The notes under the pieces: model-generated
Databases searched by the model: none
The model's input: only the letters and a program-made list of their open reading frames with translations
Told to the model about the DNA's origin: nothing
Made by a program: the position numbers and the translations under genes
Shown here: piece after piece, positions 23,029 through 33,820 of the stretch
Position numbering within the stretch: the stretch's first letter is position 1
How the letters are laid out: the number at the start of each line of letters is the position of its first letter
DNA from: an uncultured Pseudomonadales bacterium
GTDB lineage: Bacteria; Pseudomonadota; Gammaproteobacteria; Pseudomonadales; Azotimanducaceae
Assembly (NCBI GenBank): GCA_905182155.1
Contig: CAJJAX010000001.1
Location: forward strand, 1-64,000
DNA length: 64,000 nt
Reading direction: 5' to 3'

Positions 23029-24671
23029 ATGGCACAATACGTCTTCACTATGTCTCGCGTGGGTAAGGTCGTACCCCCAAATCGCATCATCTTAAAAGAC
23101 ATTTCTCTGTCGTTTTTTCCAGGCGCAAAGATTGGCGTGTTGGGTCTTAACGGCTCTGGTAAATCCAGCCTGCTTCGCATTATGGCTGGACTTGACCAGG
23201 AGCACTTAGGGGAAGCGCGGCCCCAGCCCGACCTCAAAATAGGCTATCTACCCCAAGAACCCGAATTGGATTCCAGTAAAGACGTGCTGGGTAACGTTGA
23301 AGACGGCGTGCGCGAAATCAAAGATTTGATGGATGAGTTCAACGCCATTAGCGATCGATTTGCCGAACCCATGACCGATGACGAAATGACCGAACTGCTC
23401 GATCGACAAGGCGCATTACAATTGAAAATCGATGCGGTTGACGGCTGGGACCTTGAGCGCAAAATTGAAGTCGCGGCCGATGCCTTACGACTACCCCCCT
23501 TTACAAGTAGCGTTGACACCCTCTCTGGCGGCGAGAAACGACGCGTCGCACTTTGCCGTCTGCTTTTGTCCAACCCGGACATGCTGTTGTTAGATGAACC
23601 CACCAACCACCTTGATGCAGAAAGTGTCGGCTGGCTTGAACAATTTCTCACCGAGTTCCCAGGCACCGTGGTCGCCATTACCCACGATCGATACTTCTTG
23701 GACAATGCCGCGGGTTGGATTCTTGAACTCGACCGAGGGCACGGCATTCCCTATGAAGGCAACTATTCGGCGTGGCTTGAAGCCAAAGACAAACGCCTGG
23801 CGACAGAACAGCGCCAAGAGCATGCCCGCCAGAAAACCATCAAAGCCGAACTAGAGTGGGTGCGCTCCCAGCCCAAAGCCCGCCAAGCAAAAAACCAAGC
23901 GCGATTGTCTCGGTTTGAAGAGCTCAATTCGCAAGATTTCCAGTCCCGAAACGAAACCCAAGAGCTATACATTCCACCCGGCCCCAGACTCGGTGACCAG
24001 GTGCTTGAGATCAACAATGTTTCAAAAGGGTTCGAGGATCGATTGCTCATCAACGATCTCAACTTAACCATTCCCAAAGGCAGTATCGTTGGCATTATTG
24101 GGGGCAACGGCGCCGGTAAGTCCACCCTATTCCGCATGATTAGCGGTCAGGACCAACCCGATGCCGGCACAATAACACTGGGCGAGACCGTTCAACTCGG
24201 TTTTGTCGACCAAAGCCGCGATTCGCTCAACGACGACCATACGGTTTGGGAAGAAATTTCTGAAGGCAACGAAATTATACGGATTGGTAAATATGAGACC
24301 CCCTCTCGATCCTATGTCGGCCGCTTTAACTTTAAAGGCGCAGACCAGCAAAAACTGGGGTCAGTTTGCTGTCGGGCGGGGAACGCAACCGGGTGCATAT
24401 GGCGCGATTGCTGCGTGCGGGTGGCAATGTCTTGCTTCTCGATGAACCGACCAACGATTTAGACGTGGAAACCCTACGGGCGCTGGAAGATGCTCTGGTT
24501 GATTTTGCCGGCTGCGCTGTGGTCATCTCCCGGATTTGCACACATATTCTGGCTTTTGAGGGTGAGGCTCATGTTGAGTGGTTTGAGGGCAATTTTGAAG
24601 ACTACGAGGAAGACAAAAAGCGCCGCCTAGGCGCAGAAACTCGGGTGCGTTATAAGAAGCTTGCGAGCTGA
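23029..24671 (+). CDS. ettA: Energy-dependent translational throttle protein (ABC-F ATPase), frameshift near 24350-24367 and apparent 21-bp in-frame gap near 24528-24533
   Basis: '[54 protein letters not shown]'; tail in other frame '[43 protein letters not shown]'. Confidence 0.93.
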
Positions 24672-26038
24672 TTACAACCAATCACCGACCGCTGACAGCG
24701 CATCGGACAACTGGCTAACGGCTTTGAGTTCCATGCCCTTGATCGGCTGTTTCGGGTAGTTCCCTTTTGGTACCAAGCCTCGAGTAAAGCCGTGCTTGGC
24801 TGCCTCGCGCAAACGCTCCTGGCCATTGGGAACCGGCCTGATCTCACCCGATAGCCCGACCTCACCAAAACAAATTAAATCCCGCGGCAGCGCGCGATTG
24901 CGAAAGCTGGAAACGACCGCCATCAAAACGGCAAGATCGCTACTGGTTTCATCCACCCGGATGCCGCCGACAGCGTTGATGTAAACATCTTGATCGGCAA
25001 CTTGAAGGCCACCATGGCGGCTCAATACCGCAAGCAGCATGGCCAGACGGTTTTGCTCAAAACCAACCGCGACCCGGCGGGGATTTGAAAAAGCACTTTG
25101 GTCAACCAAGGCCTGGGCCTCGACCAATAGCGGTCGGGTGCCTTCCCAAATGGCCATCACGATACTGCCTGGGTATCGATTTCCGCCCGGTTTAGGAAAA
25201 TCGCCGATGGGTTCGCCACATCCTTGAGCCCCTGATCGGTCATCGCAAAAATACCCAACTCATTCACCGCACCAAAGCGGTTCTTGATAGATCGCAGGGT
25301 GCGGTATCGACCGTCGGCATCGCCTTCTAACATTAAAAAAGAATCGATCATATGCTCGAGCACCCGGGGGCCCGCAAGATTCCCGTCTTTGGTGACATGA
25401 CCAACGAGAATTAAGATCGTGCCGGTTTGCTTTGCTTTTTGAATCAGTAGCGCGGCGGTCTCTCTGACCTGGGTCACGCTACCTGGCGACGATTCGATCA
25501 GGTCACTTTGCATCACCTGAATCGAGTCGATCACGAGCACATTGGGACGCTCTTGGTCCCAAATGGCCGCAATGGCTTCAACACTGGTTTGGGACATGAC
25601 CTTGAGGCGATCCGTTTGCAGGCGCAGCCGGTTTGCCCGCATTGCAATCTGCGCCAAGCTTTCTTCACCCGTGACGTACAAACAGCTCTGGGTCTTGGCC
25701 AACTCACACATAATTTGAATGAGTAAGGTACTCTTGCCCGCGCCGGGCGAACCGCTGATCAACACGGCAGAACCTGCCACCAAACCGCCGCCCAACACCC
25801 GATTAAACTCGTCCGAGGAAGAGGCCAGCCGCGGCTGCTCGGCCAATGCCACCTCGCCTAAGGTTTGCACCGCTTCTAATGCCCCGGTATAACCCTCGCG
25901 GCGACGTTCACTTCGAGCGTTGCCCAATTGGATTTGCTTGAGCGTATTCCAAGCATTGCAATCATGACATTGACCTTGCCATTTGGTGTACTCGGATCCG
26001 CAATCCTGACAAACAAAGGCTATTTTCGATTTTTTCAC
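24672..26038 (-). CDS. radA: DNA repair protein RadA, frameshifted near 25168
   Basis: Zn finger 'FVCQDCGSEYTKWQGQCHDCNAWNT', Walker A 'GSPGAGKSTLL', 'KNRFGAVNELGIFAM'; Lon-like C-terminus in the other frame. Confidence 0.95.
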
Positions 26039-26040
26039 GA

Positions 26041-27096
26041 TTATCGGCTCACATTTGGCGACTCATGATAACTTCGGGTAACTCTTGGGCCCAAAGCACA
26101 CATCAACACATAGGGCAGGCTCCCAGCCTGTTGTGCAATTTCTTCAATCGGCAAATCCTCACCCCAAAGCTGGCGCGATCGCCAATCAAGGGTGGCGCCT
26201 TCGACGTCACCGAAATGCTCATCATGTCCATCGACAGTCGGCCGAGGATGGTTTCCCGCTGCCCATTGAGCCAAACCGGGGTTCCAGGCTGGATCTGGCG
26301 GGGATAACCGTCGGCATACCCGATGGCCAGAACCGCAACGGTACAGGCGCTTGTGGCGCGCCAAGTACTGCCATAGCCAACCGCGTCGCCCGCACGCAAC
26401 GCATTGATCGCAATCACCGGCGCGGTGAGCGACATGGCCGGGCGCAGTGACACCGCTTGGTCCAGATAGGGATTGGCGCCATACAGCATGATCCCAGGTC
26501 GGATCCAATCACAGTCCGTTCCAAGCCCAGCAAGAATCCCCGCGGAGTTGGCCATACTCACCGGCAAACCCAATAGCGCTGCCTGGGCCAGAAGGATCTC
26601 GAGCTGATCGGTATTTTTTTGTAAGCTCGGCTGATCGGCATCAGAAAAATGACTCATCACCCCTAAAACTCGAGCTTCGGGCAATACTTCGACACAGCTC
26701 CTAACAAAGTCTGTGCTCAAACCCAGTCGGTGCATGCCAGTTTCGAGTTTCAACCAAACTTTAAGGTTGGTAGGTTTGACCAATTCAAGCTGATAGGGCT
26801 GATGCAGCACCACATCCAGGTCGTATTGTTCAGCTTGCCGAGCCCCCGCTTGATCGAAAACACCCTCAAGCAACAAAATCGGATGGTTGATGCCAGCCAT
26901 CCGCAATTCGACCGCTTCTCGAACTCTGGCGACTGCAGCTCAGCACTCTTGATTGCTTTTACTGACTCCTCTAAGCCATGGCCGTAGGCATTGGCCTTGA
27001 CCACAGCCAGAACCTTACTGTTTGGCGCTGCTAGCTTCGCTTGTTGGAAATTAAAACCGTCAACCAAGTCAATTACGGGATAGGTTTTGTCGTCAT
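26041..27096 (-). CDS. alr: Alanine racemase, split over several frames (lesions near 26155, 26935, 27077)
   Basis: 'VLAVVKANAYGHG' PLP motif, 'VWLKLETGMHRLGL', 'VGYGSTWRA', 'LGRLSMDMMSI'; C-term 'LWGEDLPIEEIAQQAGSLPYVLMCALGPRVTRSY' in a third frame. Confidence 0.93.
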
Positions 27097-28448
27097 AGTC
27101 TCTCGCGAGATCTTCAAACTTCGTGTACTGACCAATAAAGGCAAGCTTCTTTCGGCCAATCGGGCCATTTCGTTGCTTTCAAGATGATGATCTCAGCAAT
27201 GCCTCGGTCTGGCGTATCTTCGTGATAAACCTCATCGCGGTAAACCGCCATAATAAGATCTGCATCTTGCTCAATGGCGCCCGATTCACGGAGATCCGAC
27301 ATAATAGGCCGCTTGTCGGTGCGCTGCTCAAGGCTTCGGTTTAACTGAGAACCTGCGATGACCGGGCAGTCAAACTCTTTCGCAATGGACTTCAATGACC
27401 GGGATATTTCAGAAATCTCCGTCGCGCGATTTTCCGGTGTGCCCGACGTCTGCATGAGTTGCAAATAGTCCACAACGATCATGCCAATCTGACCGTGTTC
27501 GCGAACAATCCTTCTGCTGCGAGACCGTATCTCATTTGGGGTCAAGCCGGGTGTATCGTCGACAAACAAAGGCTTATCGTTCAGTAACGTAACCGCAGAC
27601 GTTAACCGAGGCCAGTCATCATCACCCAGCTGTCCACTTCGAATTTTACTTTGATCAATTCGTCCCAAAGACGACAGCATCCGCATAATGAGCGAATTAG
27701 ACGGCATCTCCAGGCTAAAAACGACGACCGGCTTACTGCCTGAGATGACCGCGCTTTCAGCGATATTCATCATAAAGGCGGTTTTTCCCATCGATGGCCG
27801 ACCCGCAACGATCACCAGATCAGAAGGTTGCAAGCCACTGGTAATATTATCGATGTCTTGAAATCCGGAGCTGATTCCCGTTAGGGCGCCTTTGGTCAAA
27901 TACAGTTCGTCAATTTTCTCAATGGCTTTGGCAAGCAAAGGCCTCACCGACTCGGGGCCACCATGGCTCGGCCGCTCATCGCCAATTTTAAAGACTTTGC
28001 TTTCTGCCTCATCAATCAACCGAGCACTATCGCGGCCTTGGGGGTTAAAGCCACTTTCCGCGATGTCATGGGCCACGCTGATCAACTTCCGCACGGTCGC
28101 CCGTTCTTGAACAATCTCGGCATAAGCCGCAACGTTTGAGGCGCTCGGGGTGCCGGTTGCAAGATCCGTTAAATAGGCAAGGCCGCCCACCAACTCAAGC
28201 TCACCATGAAGTTCGAGGGTTTCGGCTAAGGTTACAATATCGAGGGGTTTGTTCTGCCCAACGAGCCACTGCATCGCTCTGAATATGGGTCGGTGTTCTG
28301 AACGATAAAAATCGTTTTCTGAAATGAGCGTTGAAATCCTATCCCAGGCCTGGCTGTCCAGCATCAAGCCACCAAGAACCGACCGCTCCGCCTCGATTGA
28401 ATGAGGCGGAACTTTCAGATTTTGATGATCATCCAGTTCGATGGCCAA
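27069..28448 (-). CDS. dnaB: Replicative DNA helicase, frameshifted near 27180 (ORF as given stops at 27114)
   Basis: 'PPHSIEAERSVLGGLMLD', 'VIVAGRPSMGKTAFMMNIAE', 'DYLQLMQ'; alternate frame restores 'GKQRNGPIGRKKLAFIGQYTKFEDLARDYDD'. Confidence 0.96.
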
Positions 28449-28493
28449 GGAGAACTCTCTACGGAATGGGATCCTTAGACTAAAGGATTGGTC

Positions 28494-28955
28494 TTAGGAT
28501 GTGAACGCTTCCTCAGCCTCAACCGCCACACTCACATGGGCGCTGACTTCGGGGTGCAAATAGACTTCGACCTGATACTCACCAACTTCTCGGAGCGGGC
28601 CACTGGGCAGTCGAATTTCGCTGCGATCAATTTCAACACCGGCACTGGTTGCTTCATCGGCAATGTCGCGAACCGTGACGGAACCGAACAATTTACCTTC
28701 TTCGCCGGCATTGGCCAAAATCCGAATCGACAGGGCATTAATTTTAGCGGCCCTCGTTTCAGCAGCGTGACGTTGCGCATCCGCTTCTTTTTGTAATTCA
28801 GCACGACGAGACTCGAAATCTGCGATATTGGTCGCAGTCGCTGGCACAGCCTTACCGTGGGGCACCAGATAGTTCCGGCCATACCCAGGTTTTACGTTCA
28901 CTCGATCGCCCAACCCGCCTAGGTTTGCAACATTTTCTAATAAGATAATTTCCAT
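28494..28955 (-). CDS. rplI: 50S ribosomal protein L9
   Basis: 'MEIILLENVANLGGLGDRVNVKPGYGRNYLVPHGKAVPAT'. Confidence 0.97.
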   Translation of the reverse strand: MEIILLENVANLGGLGDRVNVKPGYGRNYLVPHGKAVPATATNIADFESRRAELQKEADAQRHAAETRAAKINALSIRILANAGEEGKLFGSVTVRDIADEATSAGVEIDRSEIRLPSGPLREVGEYQVEVYLHPEVSAHVSVAVEAEEAFTS

Positions 28956-28958
28956 GAC

Positions 28959-29810
28959 TTAATCCTCTCTGGACTTAATTCGTTGTCTCAAATCTATAAA
29001 GCCGTCCGCTATGACGAGCACGACTAACGCGGCTGACGCTAACTGAAAAAACATCACCAGTATCGCGTAGTACATCACATACCACTGGCTTGATGTGTTC
29101 CTGCGACCTAGGATCCAATGCACCAACCCCGAGCCAATGACCACAAATGGGAGACTGACCACCCCAATCCAAGTGCCAAAGCCCTCGGTCATCAGGCATC
29201 CGGCCATCACCAGCACCAATGGCAAACTCGCTTTGGGCGTCAACCGTGTCTGCTGGACCTCCTGCTTAAAACCACCAGGATTGTACAACGCACTTTGCCA
29301 CCATCGCGCCAACATGAGCGCAAGCACCATCATATATCCCTGGCCCATGGCCAGATAACTCATCGCTTGGCGTTGGCCCGTCACCGGCGTCACAACTGGC
29401 GATCCGGCCTCTGTTGCCAAGCTTTCCATAACGGCCAAATACCACTCTACAAAGGCCGTCAGTATCGGTTCTGACAACTGGATAAACACCAAGCTACCGA
29501 CCACCGCGGCAGCCACGATTGCATACAACGTCAGTGCCCAGGACACCGATAACCGGAGTACCAGTGCCATGAGAAAAGCACCTAAGAGTGCAATCAAACC
29601 GCTCGAGTCACCCCCAGCCTGGTAGACCAGCACCAAGGGCAGAAAGGCCCAAAGAAAGACCAATAGGCCTTCTTTATTGCCTCGCCTCAAAACAACCAGC
29701 GCGACAACCGATGCACCCAACCAACTCAAAAGCGGTAAGGCGGATGCCAAAGCCGCAACACCGCTGGCTTGAAGCCGGCCTCGCATCACAAAAGCGGCGA
29801 GCCCTCTCAC
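28959..29810 (-). CDS. Polytopic membrane protein, DUF2232-like, between rpsR and rplI
   Basis: Hydrophobic 283-aa ORF in the position where gammaproteobacteria often carry a DUF2232-type protein. Confidence 0.6.
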   Translation of the reverse strand: MRGLAAFVMRGRLQASGVAALASALPLLSWLGASVVALVVLRRGNKEGLLVFLWAFLPLVLVYQAGGDSSGLIALLGAFLMALVLRLSVSWALTLYAIVAAAVVGSLVFIQLSEPILTAFVEWYLAVMESLATEAGSPVVTPVTGQRQAMSYLAMGQGYMMVLALMLARWWQSALYNPGGFKQEVQQTRLTPKASLPLVLVMAGCLMTEGFGTWIGVVSLPFVVIGSGLVHWILGRRNTSSQWYVMYYAILVMFFQLASAALVVLVIADGFIDLRQRIKSRED

Positions 29811-29828
29811 AACAACCCTCTAAACGCT

Positions 29829-30056
29829 CTACTTATGGGCGTCGGTGTAGGGTAGCAATGCCAAGTACCGGGCACGCTTCACCGCTTTCGCCAGCTGGCG
29901 CTGATATTTTGCTTTCGTCCCAGTAATTCGACTTGGGACAATCTTACCCGTCTCACTGACATAGGCCTTGAGCAACTCAACATCTTTATAATCGACTTCT
30001 GTAATGCCCTCGGCGGTGAAGCGACAATACTTTCTTCTTCTAAAAAATCTAGACAT
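29829..30056 (-). CDS. rpsR: 30S ribosomal protein S18
   Basis: '[67 protein letters not shown]'. Confidence 0.98.
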   Translation of the reverse strand: MSRFFRRRKYCRFTAEGITEVDYKDVELLKAYVSETGKIVPSRITGTKAKYQRQLAKAVKRARYLALLPYTDAHK

Positions 30057-30058
30057 CG

Positions 30059-30517
30059 TTATTCTCCTTGCCCTGCATCAACGGCCGCATCAGTGGGCGG
30101 GGCTACAGGCTCAACAACCGCGGCGACCGTTTCTGCAGCTTTAGCTTCAGCACGTGCATTTCGGCTATCTTCTCGATCTTTACGCTCTTTACTTTCGTTT
30201 TCGATCTTCATGATGGGCGAATCGCCCTGATCAGCCTGCTTACGGCTCATAATCATGTTTCGAATAACCGCGTCGTTAAAACGGAAGGCATCACTTAATT
30301 CTTCCAAGGTTTCAAGACCACACTCAATGTTGAGCATGGCGTAGTGCGCCTTAAAAATCTTATTGATGGGATAGGCTAATTGACGACGTCCCCAATCTTC
30401 CACCCGATGGACAGCACCGCCGCCTTGGGTAATCAAATTAGAATAACGCTCGATCATGCCTGACACCTGTTCGCTCTGGCCAGGATGTACCATGAATACG
30501 ACTTCATAATGCCGCAT
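30059..30517 (-). CDS. rpsF: 30S ribosomal protein S6
   Basis: '[29 protein letters not shown]...[23 protein letters not shown]'. Confidence 0.98.
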   Translation of the reverse strand: MRHYEVVFMVHPGQSEQVSGMIERYSNLITQGGGAVHRVEDWGRRQLAYPINKIFKAHYAMLNIECGLETLEELSDAFRFNDAVIRNMIMSRKQADQGDSPIMKIENESKERKDREDSRNARAEAKAAETVAAVVEPVAPPTDAAVDAGQGE

Positions 30518-30523
30518 AGAGAT

Positions 30524-30568
30524 CTCCTCTCGGTAGTTGCTACCCGGTCCAACCGGTGCAGCAAGGAG
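30524..30568 (-). promoter_or_regulatory. Candidate S6:S18 autoregulatory leader hairpin upstream of rpsF, sequestering the Shine-Dalgarno
   Basis: Minus-strand CTCCT-TGCTGCACCGGTTGGACCG-GGTAG(CAA)CTACC-GAG-AGGAG: inner GGTAG/CTACC and outer CTCCT/AGGAG (SD) stems with adjacent CCG. Confidence 0.55.
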
Positions 30569-30626
30569 TTAATTGAAAATAAGGGCGCGCAGTGTACGAA
30601 ATTGTAATAAAAGATGCAAATGGTGG

Positions 30627-31364
30627 TTACGGCACTTGCCGCCGCTGCCTGAAAATCTCGTACAAGCTTACCCCCGTTGCAACACTGACATTCAGATTAA
30701 ACTCTGACACCTGCATGGGTATTTCAACCAAGACATCGCACTGCTTACGCGTATTAAATCGAAGACCATCACCTTCAGAGCCCATCACCAGGGCGGTATC
30801 CACGCTGAAGTTGAAATCTGGCAGCTGGGTCTCTGCGCCGAGCGCGGTGCCAACAACCCAAAACCCAGCGTCTTTAATTTGCCGAAGACTTCTCGACAAA
30901 TTGACGACTTCCACAACCGGCACAACACCTGCAGCACCCGCCGAACGCTTCATGACAACGGCATTCATCGGTGCTGAGCCGTGTTTTGGCACCACGACGG
31001 CATCAACCCCAAAAGTCATCGCACTGCGCAGGCAGGCGCCCAGATTACCTGGATCGGTCACCCCATCTAAAACCAAAAGCGTGCGCGGCACCGGCTTTGG
31101 TTGCAAGTAGGTTTCTAACGACCGACTGGGTTCTGGCGGCGCGTCGAACCCTAAAAATGCAATACCTTGGTGTTGTACACCCACGCCCAATTGGTCATCC
31201 AGATCCGTGACAAACTCGACCTCAACCGAGATTGACTCGGCCAGTTGGCGCAGTGAATCCGTGCGCTTGCCCCCGCGCCCTTCACGTACATACAACTTGC
31301 CAACCGCTCTTTTTAGGAGCTGCTGTTCAACGGAATGAAACCCATAAACCCATTTATCGTTCAC
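30627..31364 (-). CDS. rlmB: 23S rRNA (guanosine-2'-O-)-methyltransferase RlmB (GTG start, VNDKWVYGFHSVEQ)
   Basis: SpoU motifs 'LDGVTDPGNLGACLRSAMTFGVDAVVVP', 'ALVMGSEGDGLRFNTRKQCDVLVEIPM'. Confidence 0.94.
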   Translation of the reverse strand: MNDKWVYGFHSVEQQLLKRAVGKLYVREGRGGKRTDSLRQLAESISVEVEFVTDLDDQLGVGVQHQGIAFLGFDAPPEPSRSLETYLQPKPVPRTLLVLDGVTDPGNLGACLRSAMTFGVDAVVVPKHGSAPMNAVVMKRSAGAAGVVPVVEVVNLSRSLRQIKDAGFWVVGTALGAETQLPDFNFSVDTALVMGSEGDGLRFNTRKQCDVLVEIPMQVSEFNLNVSVATGVSLYEIFRQRRQVP

Positions 31365-33654
31365 GCTTGCCCCGTTTTTTTGGTTTTTGATCCGCCGGCT
31401 TCTTTGCTTTTTTGTCACGAGTCGCTGATGTCCTGCGCCCCGATGACTGCCCTTTGCGAGTGAGCGGTGCATGCTCACTGAGCGCAAGGCTCACTTGCCC
31501 CAAACTACTGTCGACCGATTCCAGTTGTACCACCACGCGATCACCCATCCGCAGCACTTGATGACTGCGGGTGCCGACCAATGCGCCGAGTTCCGCATCA
31601 AACTTAAAATGATCCTGCTTAAGACTTCCGATATGAATTAAGCCCTCAGCCATCATTGGCTCAAGGGTTACAAACAAGCCGAATTTAACCGCCGTTGTAA
31701 TAACACCCTCGAACGTGTCGCCAAGAAACTGCTTCAAATACTCACATTTCAACCACTCTAAGACCTCATACACCGCCGCGTCAGCCCGTCGCTCGGTCAT
31801 ACTGGCCCGTTCGCCAAGTTCCGTCATCAAGGCCTCGACATCCGGCTTGAGTTCACTGGGGGCGTTCTTCGCTTTATTTCGAAGCTGAGATTTCACTAGC
31901 TGATGATTCACAAGATCAGCAAGCCGCCGGATTGGTGAGGTGAAATGGGCATATCCCGCGTAATTCAATCCGAAGTGCGGCCGATGTTCTGGGGTGTAAA
32001 TCGCTTGATTCATCGACCGTAAAACCAGCATCTGCAACGCAGCCGCTGCTGGTTGGCCTCGGCTTGCATCCAAAATTTTCTGGAAGTCTTGGGTGGTCAC
32101 ACGACCTAAATCCGCGTCCAGCGCCAAGCCAAATTGCGCCAAGGTGCCCGCTAAGCGCGTGACGCTCTCAGGATCCGGTTCATCATGGACCCGGTACAAC
32201 CCAGCCCCTTTGGTCGCTTGGATGAAATCAGCCATCGCGACATTGGCCGCCAGCATGCATTCCTCGATCAGCTTATGGGCCTCGGTTCGTGGCGCCTGAT
32301 CCATGGTCGACAGCTTACCCGCATCATCCCACTGCACCCGAAGCTCAGGGGTTTCAATTTCTAAAGCCCCTCGCTTGGCTCGTCGCTGCAGCAACACTTG
32401 GTACACCTGATGCAAGGCCTCGAGTGAGTCCAGAACCGCCGGGGCGAGTTCTGATGACGCGGCTTTATGGTCCAGCCAATGCGCAACCTCCTCGTAGATC
32501 AGACGCGCTTTCGAATTGATCACGGCTTCACTAAAGCGATAACCGAGCCTGCGGCCCAGTTGATCAAACGACAACTCACAAACCAGCACCAATCGATCTT
32601 CATTGGGCCTTAAAGAACACAGGCCATTGCTGAGCTTTTCAGGCAGCATGGGGATCACCATCTGCGGGAAATACACGCTGGTGCCACGGTTCACGGCCTC
32701 GTCGTAGAGCGGGCTACCCGGGCGAACGTAATGCGCCACATCTGCAATCGCAACCCACAACGTAAAGCCTTCTGGGCTGACTTCAGCTAGCACAGCATCA
32801 TCAAAATCTCGCGCATCCGAGCCATCAATGGTCACGAAGGGAAGATGCCGTAAATCCGCTCGATGCTTTAAATCTGCGGGCGCCAGTCGCATCTTAATGG
32901 CCTTAGCCTCTTCAATGACATCCTCAGGAAACACCCTGGGTAGATCATGGTTTTTTAACACGACTTCGATTTCTGTTTCGGGGGTCAGTTCATCTGCAAT
33001 AATCCGCTCAATTCGGCCTTTCAATCCACCACCTCGGTCGCCGTAATCGGTAATGGTCGCGACCGCAATTTGGCCATTTTTGAACGGTATTGCAGGATCT
33101 TTTTCGAGCAAAATCGGTTGGTGCACTTTCCGAGACAAGGGCTCGAGTAAAACCTGTTTGCGTTTGATGTTGATTCGCCCAGCAATACTGGTAAACGCTC
33201 GAGAAATAACCCGCTCAATCTCGGCTTCTGGCCGCCTACCCGCCATACCCGCGCTGATGCGCGCCAACACTCGGTCGCCGTGCATCACCCGCCGCATCAC
33301 CTGATGATTAAGATAGATGTCCGGCGCCTCGCCTTGCATCATCAGAAAGCCAAAGCCGTCCGGGTGCGCGGAAATCACACCCTCAACCGCATCTTCAGGA
33401 ACTTCGTCTGGATTCGGCACGCGATAGCCCGATCGCTGATTCATTGAAAGTTGGCCACTTCGACGCATCGCACCCAGCCGGGCTTTGAGCGCTTTTTTAT
33501 CTTCAGGCGATGTTAAGGACAGTCGGCCTGCGATTTGACGCGCTGTTAAGGCCTGATCGGCCTCACTGAGCATCGATAAAATCAACTCTCGACTGGCGAT
33601 CGGATGCGCATAACGCTCAGCTTCTCGCAATGAATGGGGGTCTTTCTGATTCAA
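31354..33654 (-). CDS. rnr: Ribonuclease R
   Basis: 766 aa; 'TIDGSDARDFDDAVLAE', 'HFTSPIRRLADLVNHQL', S1 region and Lys/Arg-rich C-terminus. Confidence 0.96.
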   Translation of the reverse strand: MNQKDPHSLREAERYAHPIASRELILSMLSEADQALTARQIAGRLSLTSPEDKKALKARLGAMRRSGQLSMNQRSGYRVPNPDEVPEDAVEGVISAHPDGFGFLMMQGEAPDIYLNHQVMRRVMHGDRVLARISAGMAGRRPEAEIERVISRAFTSIAGRINIKRKQVLLEPLSRKVHQPILLEKDPAIPFKNGQIAVATITDYGDRGGGLKGRIERIIADELTPETEIEVVLKNHDLPRVFPEDVIEEAKAIKMRLAPADLKHRADLRHLPFVTIDGSDARDFDDAVLAEVSPEGFTLWVAIADVAHYVRPGSPLYDEAVNRGTSVYFPQMVIPMLPEKLSNGLCSLRPNEDRLVLVCELSFDQLGRRLGYRFSEAVINSKARLIYEEVAHWLDHKAASSELAPAVLDSLEALHQVYQVLLQRRAKRGALEIETPELRVQWDDAGKLSTMDQAPRTEAHKLIEECMLAANVAMADFIQATKGAGLYRVHDEPDPESVTRLAGTLAQFGLALDADLGRVTTQDFQKILDASRGQPAAAALQMLVLRSMNQAIYTPEHRPHFGLNYAGYAHFTSPIRRLADLVNHQLVKSQLRNKAKNAPSELKPDVEALMTELGERASMTERRADAAVYEVLEWLKCEYLKQFLGDTFEGVITTAVKFGLFVTLEPMMAEGLIHIGSLKQDHFKFDAELGALVGTRSHQVLRMGDRVVVQLESVDSSLGQVSLALSEHAPLTRKGQSSGRRTSATRDKKAKKPADQKPKKRGKRER

Positions 33655-33733
33655 ATATTACTCCTGACACGACCCAGGCCGGGCACGTGCGTTGACAGAT
33701 TCACTAGCGCCTAGTAATCTGCGGCTCCTCGTT

Positions 33734-33820
33734 GCCGAGGTGGTGGAATTGGTAGACACGCTAGCTTCAGGTGCTAGTGGGGGAAACCCCGTGGAGGTTC
33801 AAGTCCTCTCCTCGGCACCA
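33734..33820 (+). tRNA. tRNA-Leu (anticodon CAG), encoded CCA
   Basis: gccgagg...ggaattggtagaca..gctagcttCAGgtgctag..gttcaagtcctc..cctcggcacca; acceptor 7 bp, long variable arm. Confidence 0.97.
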
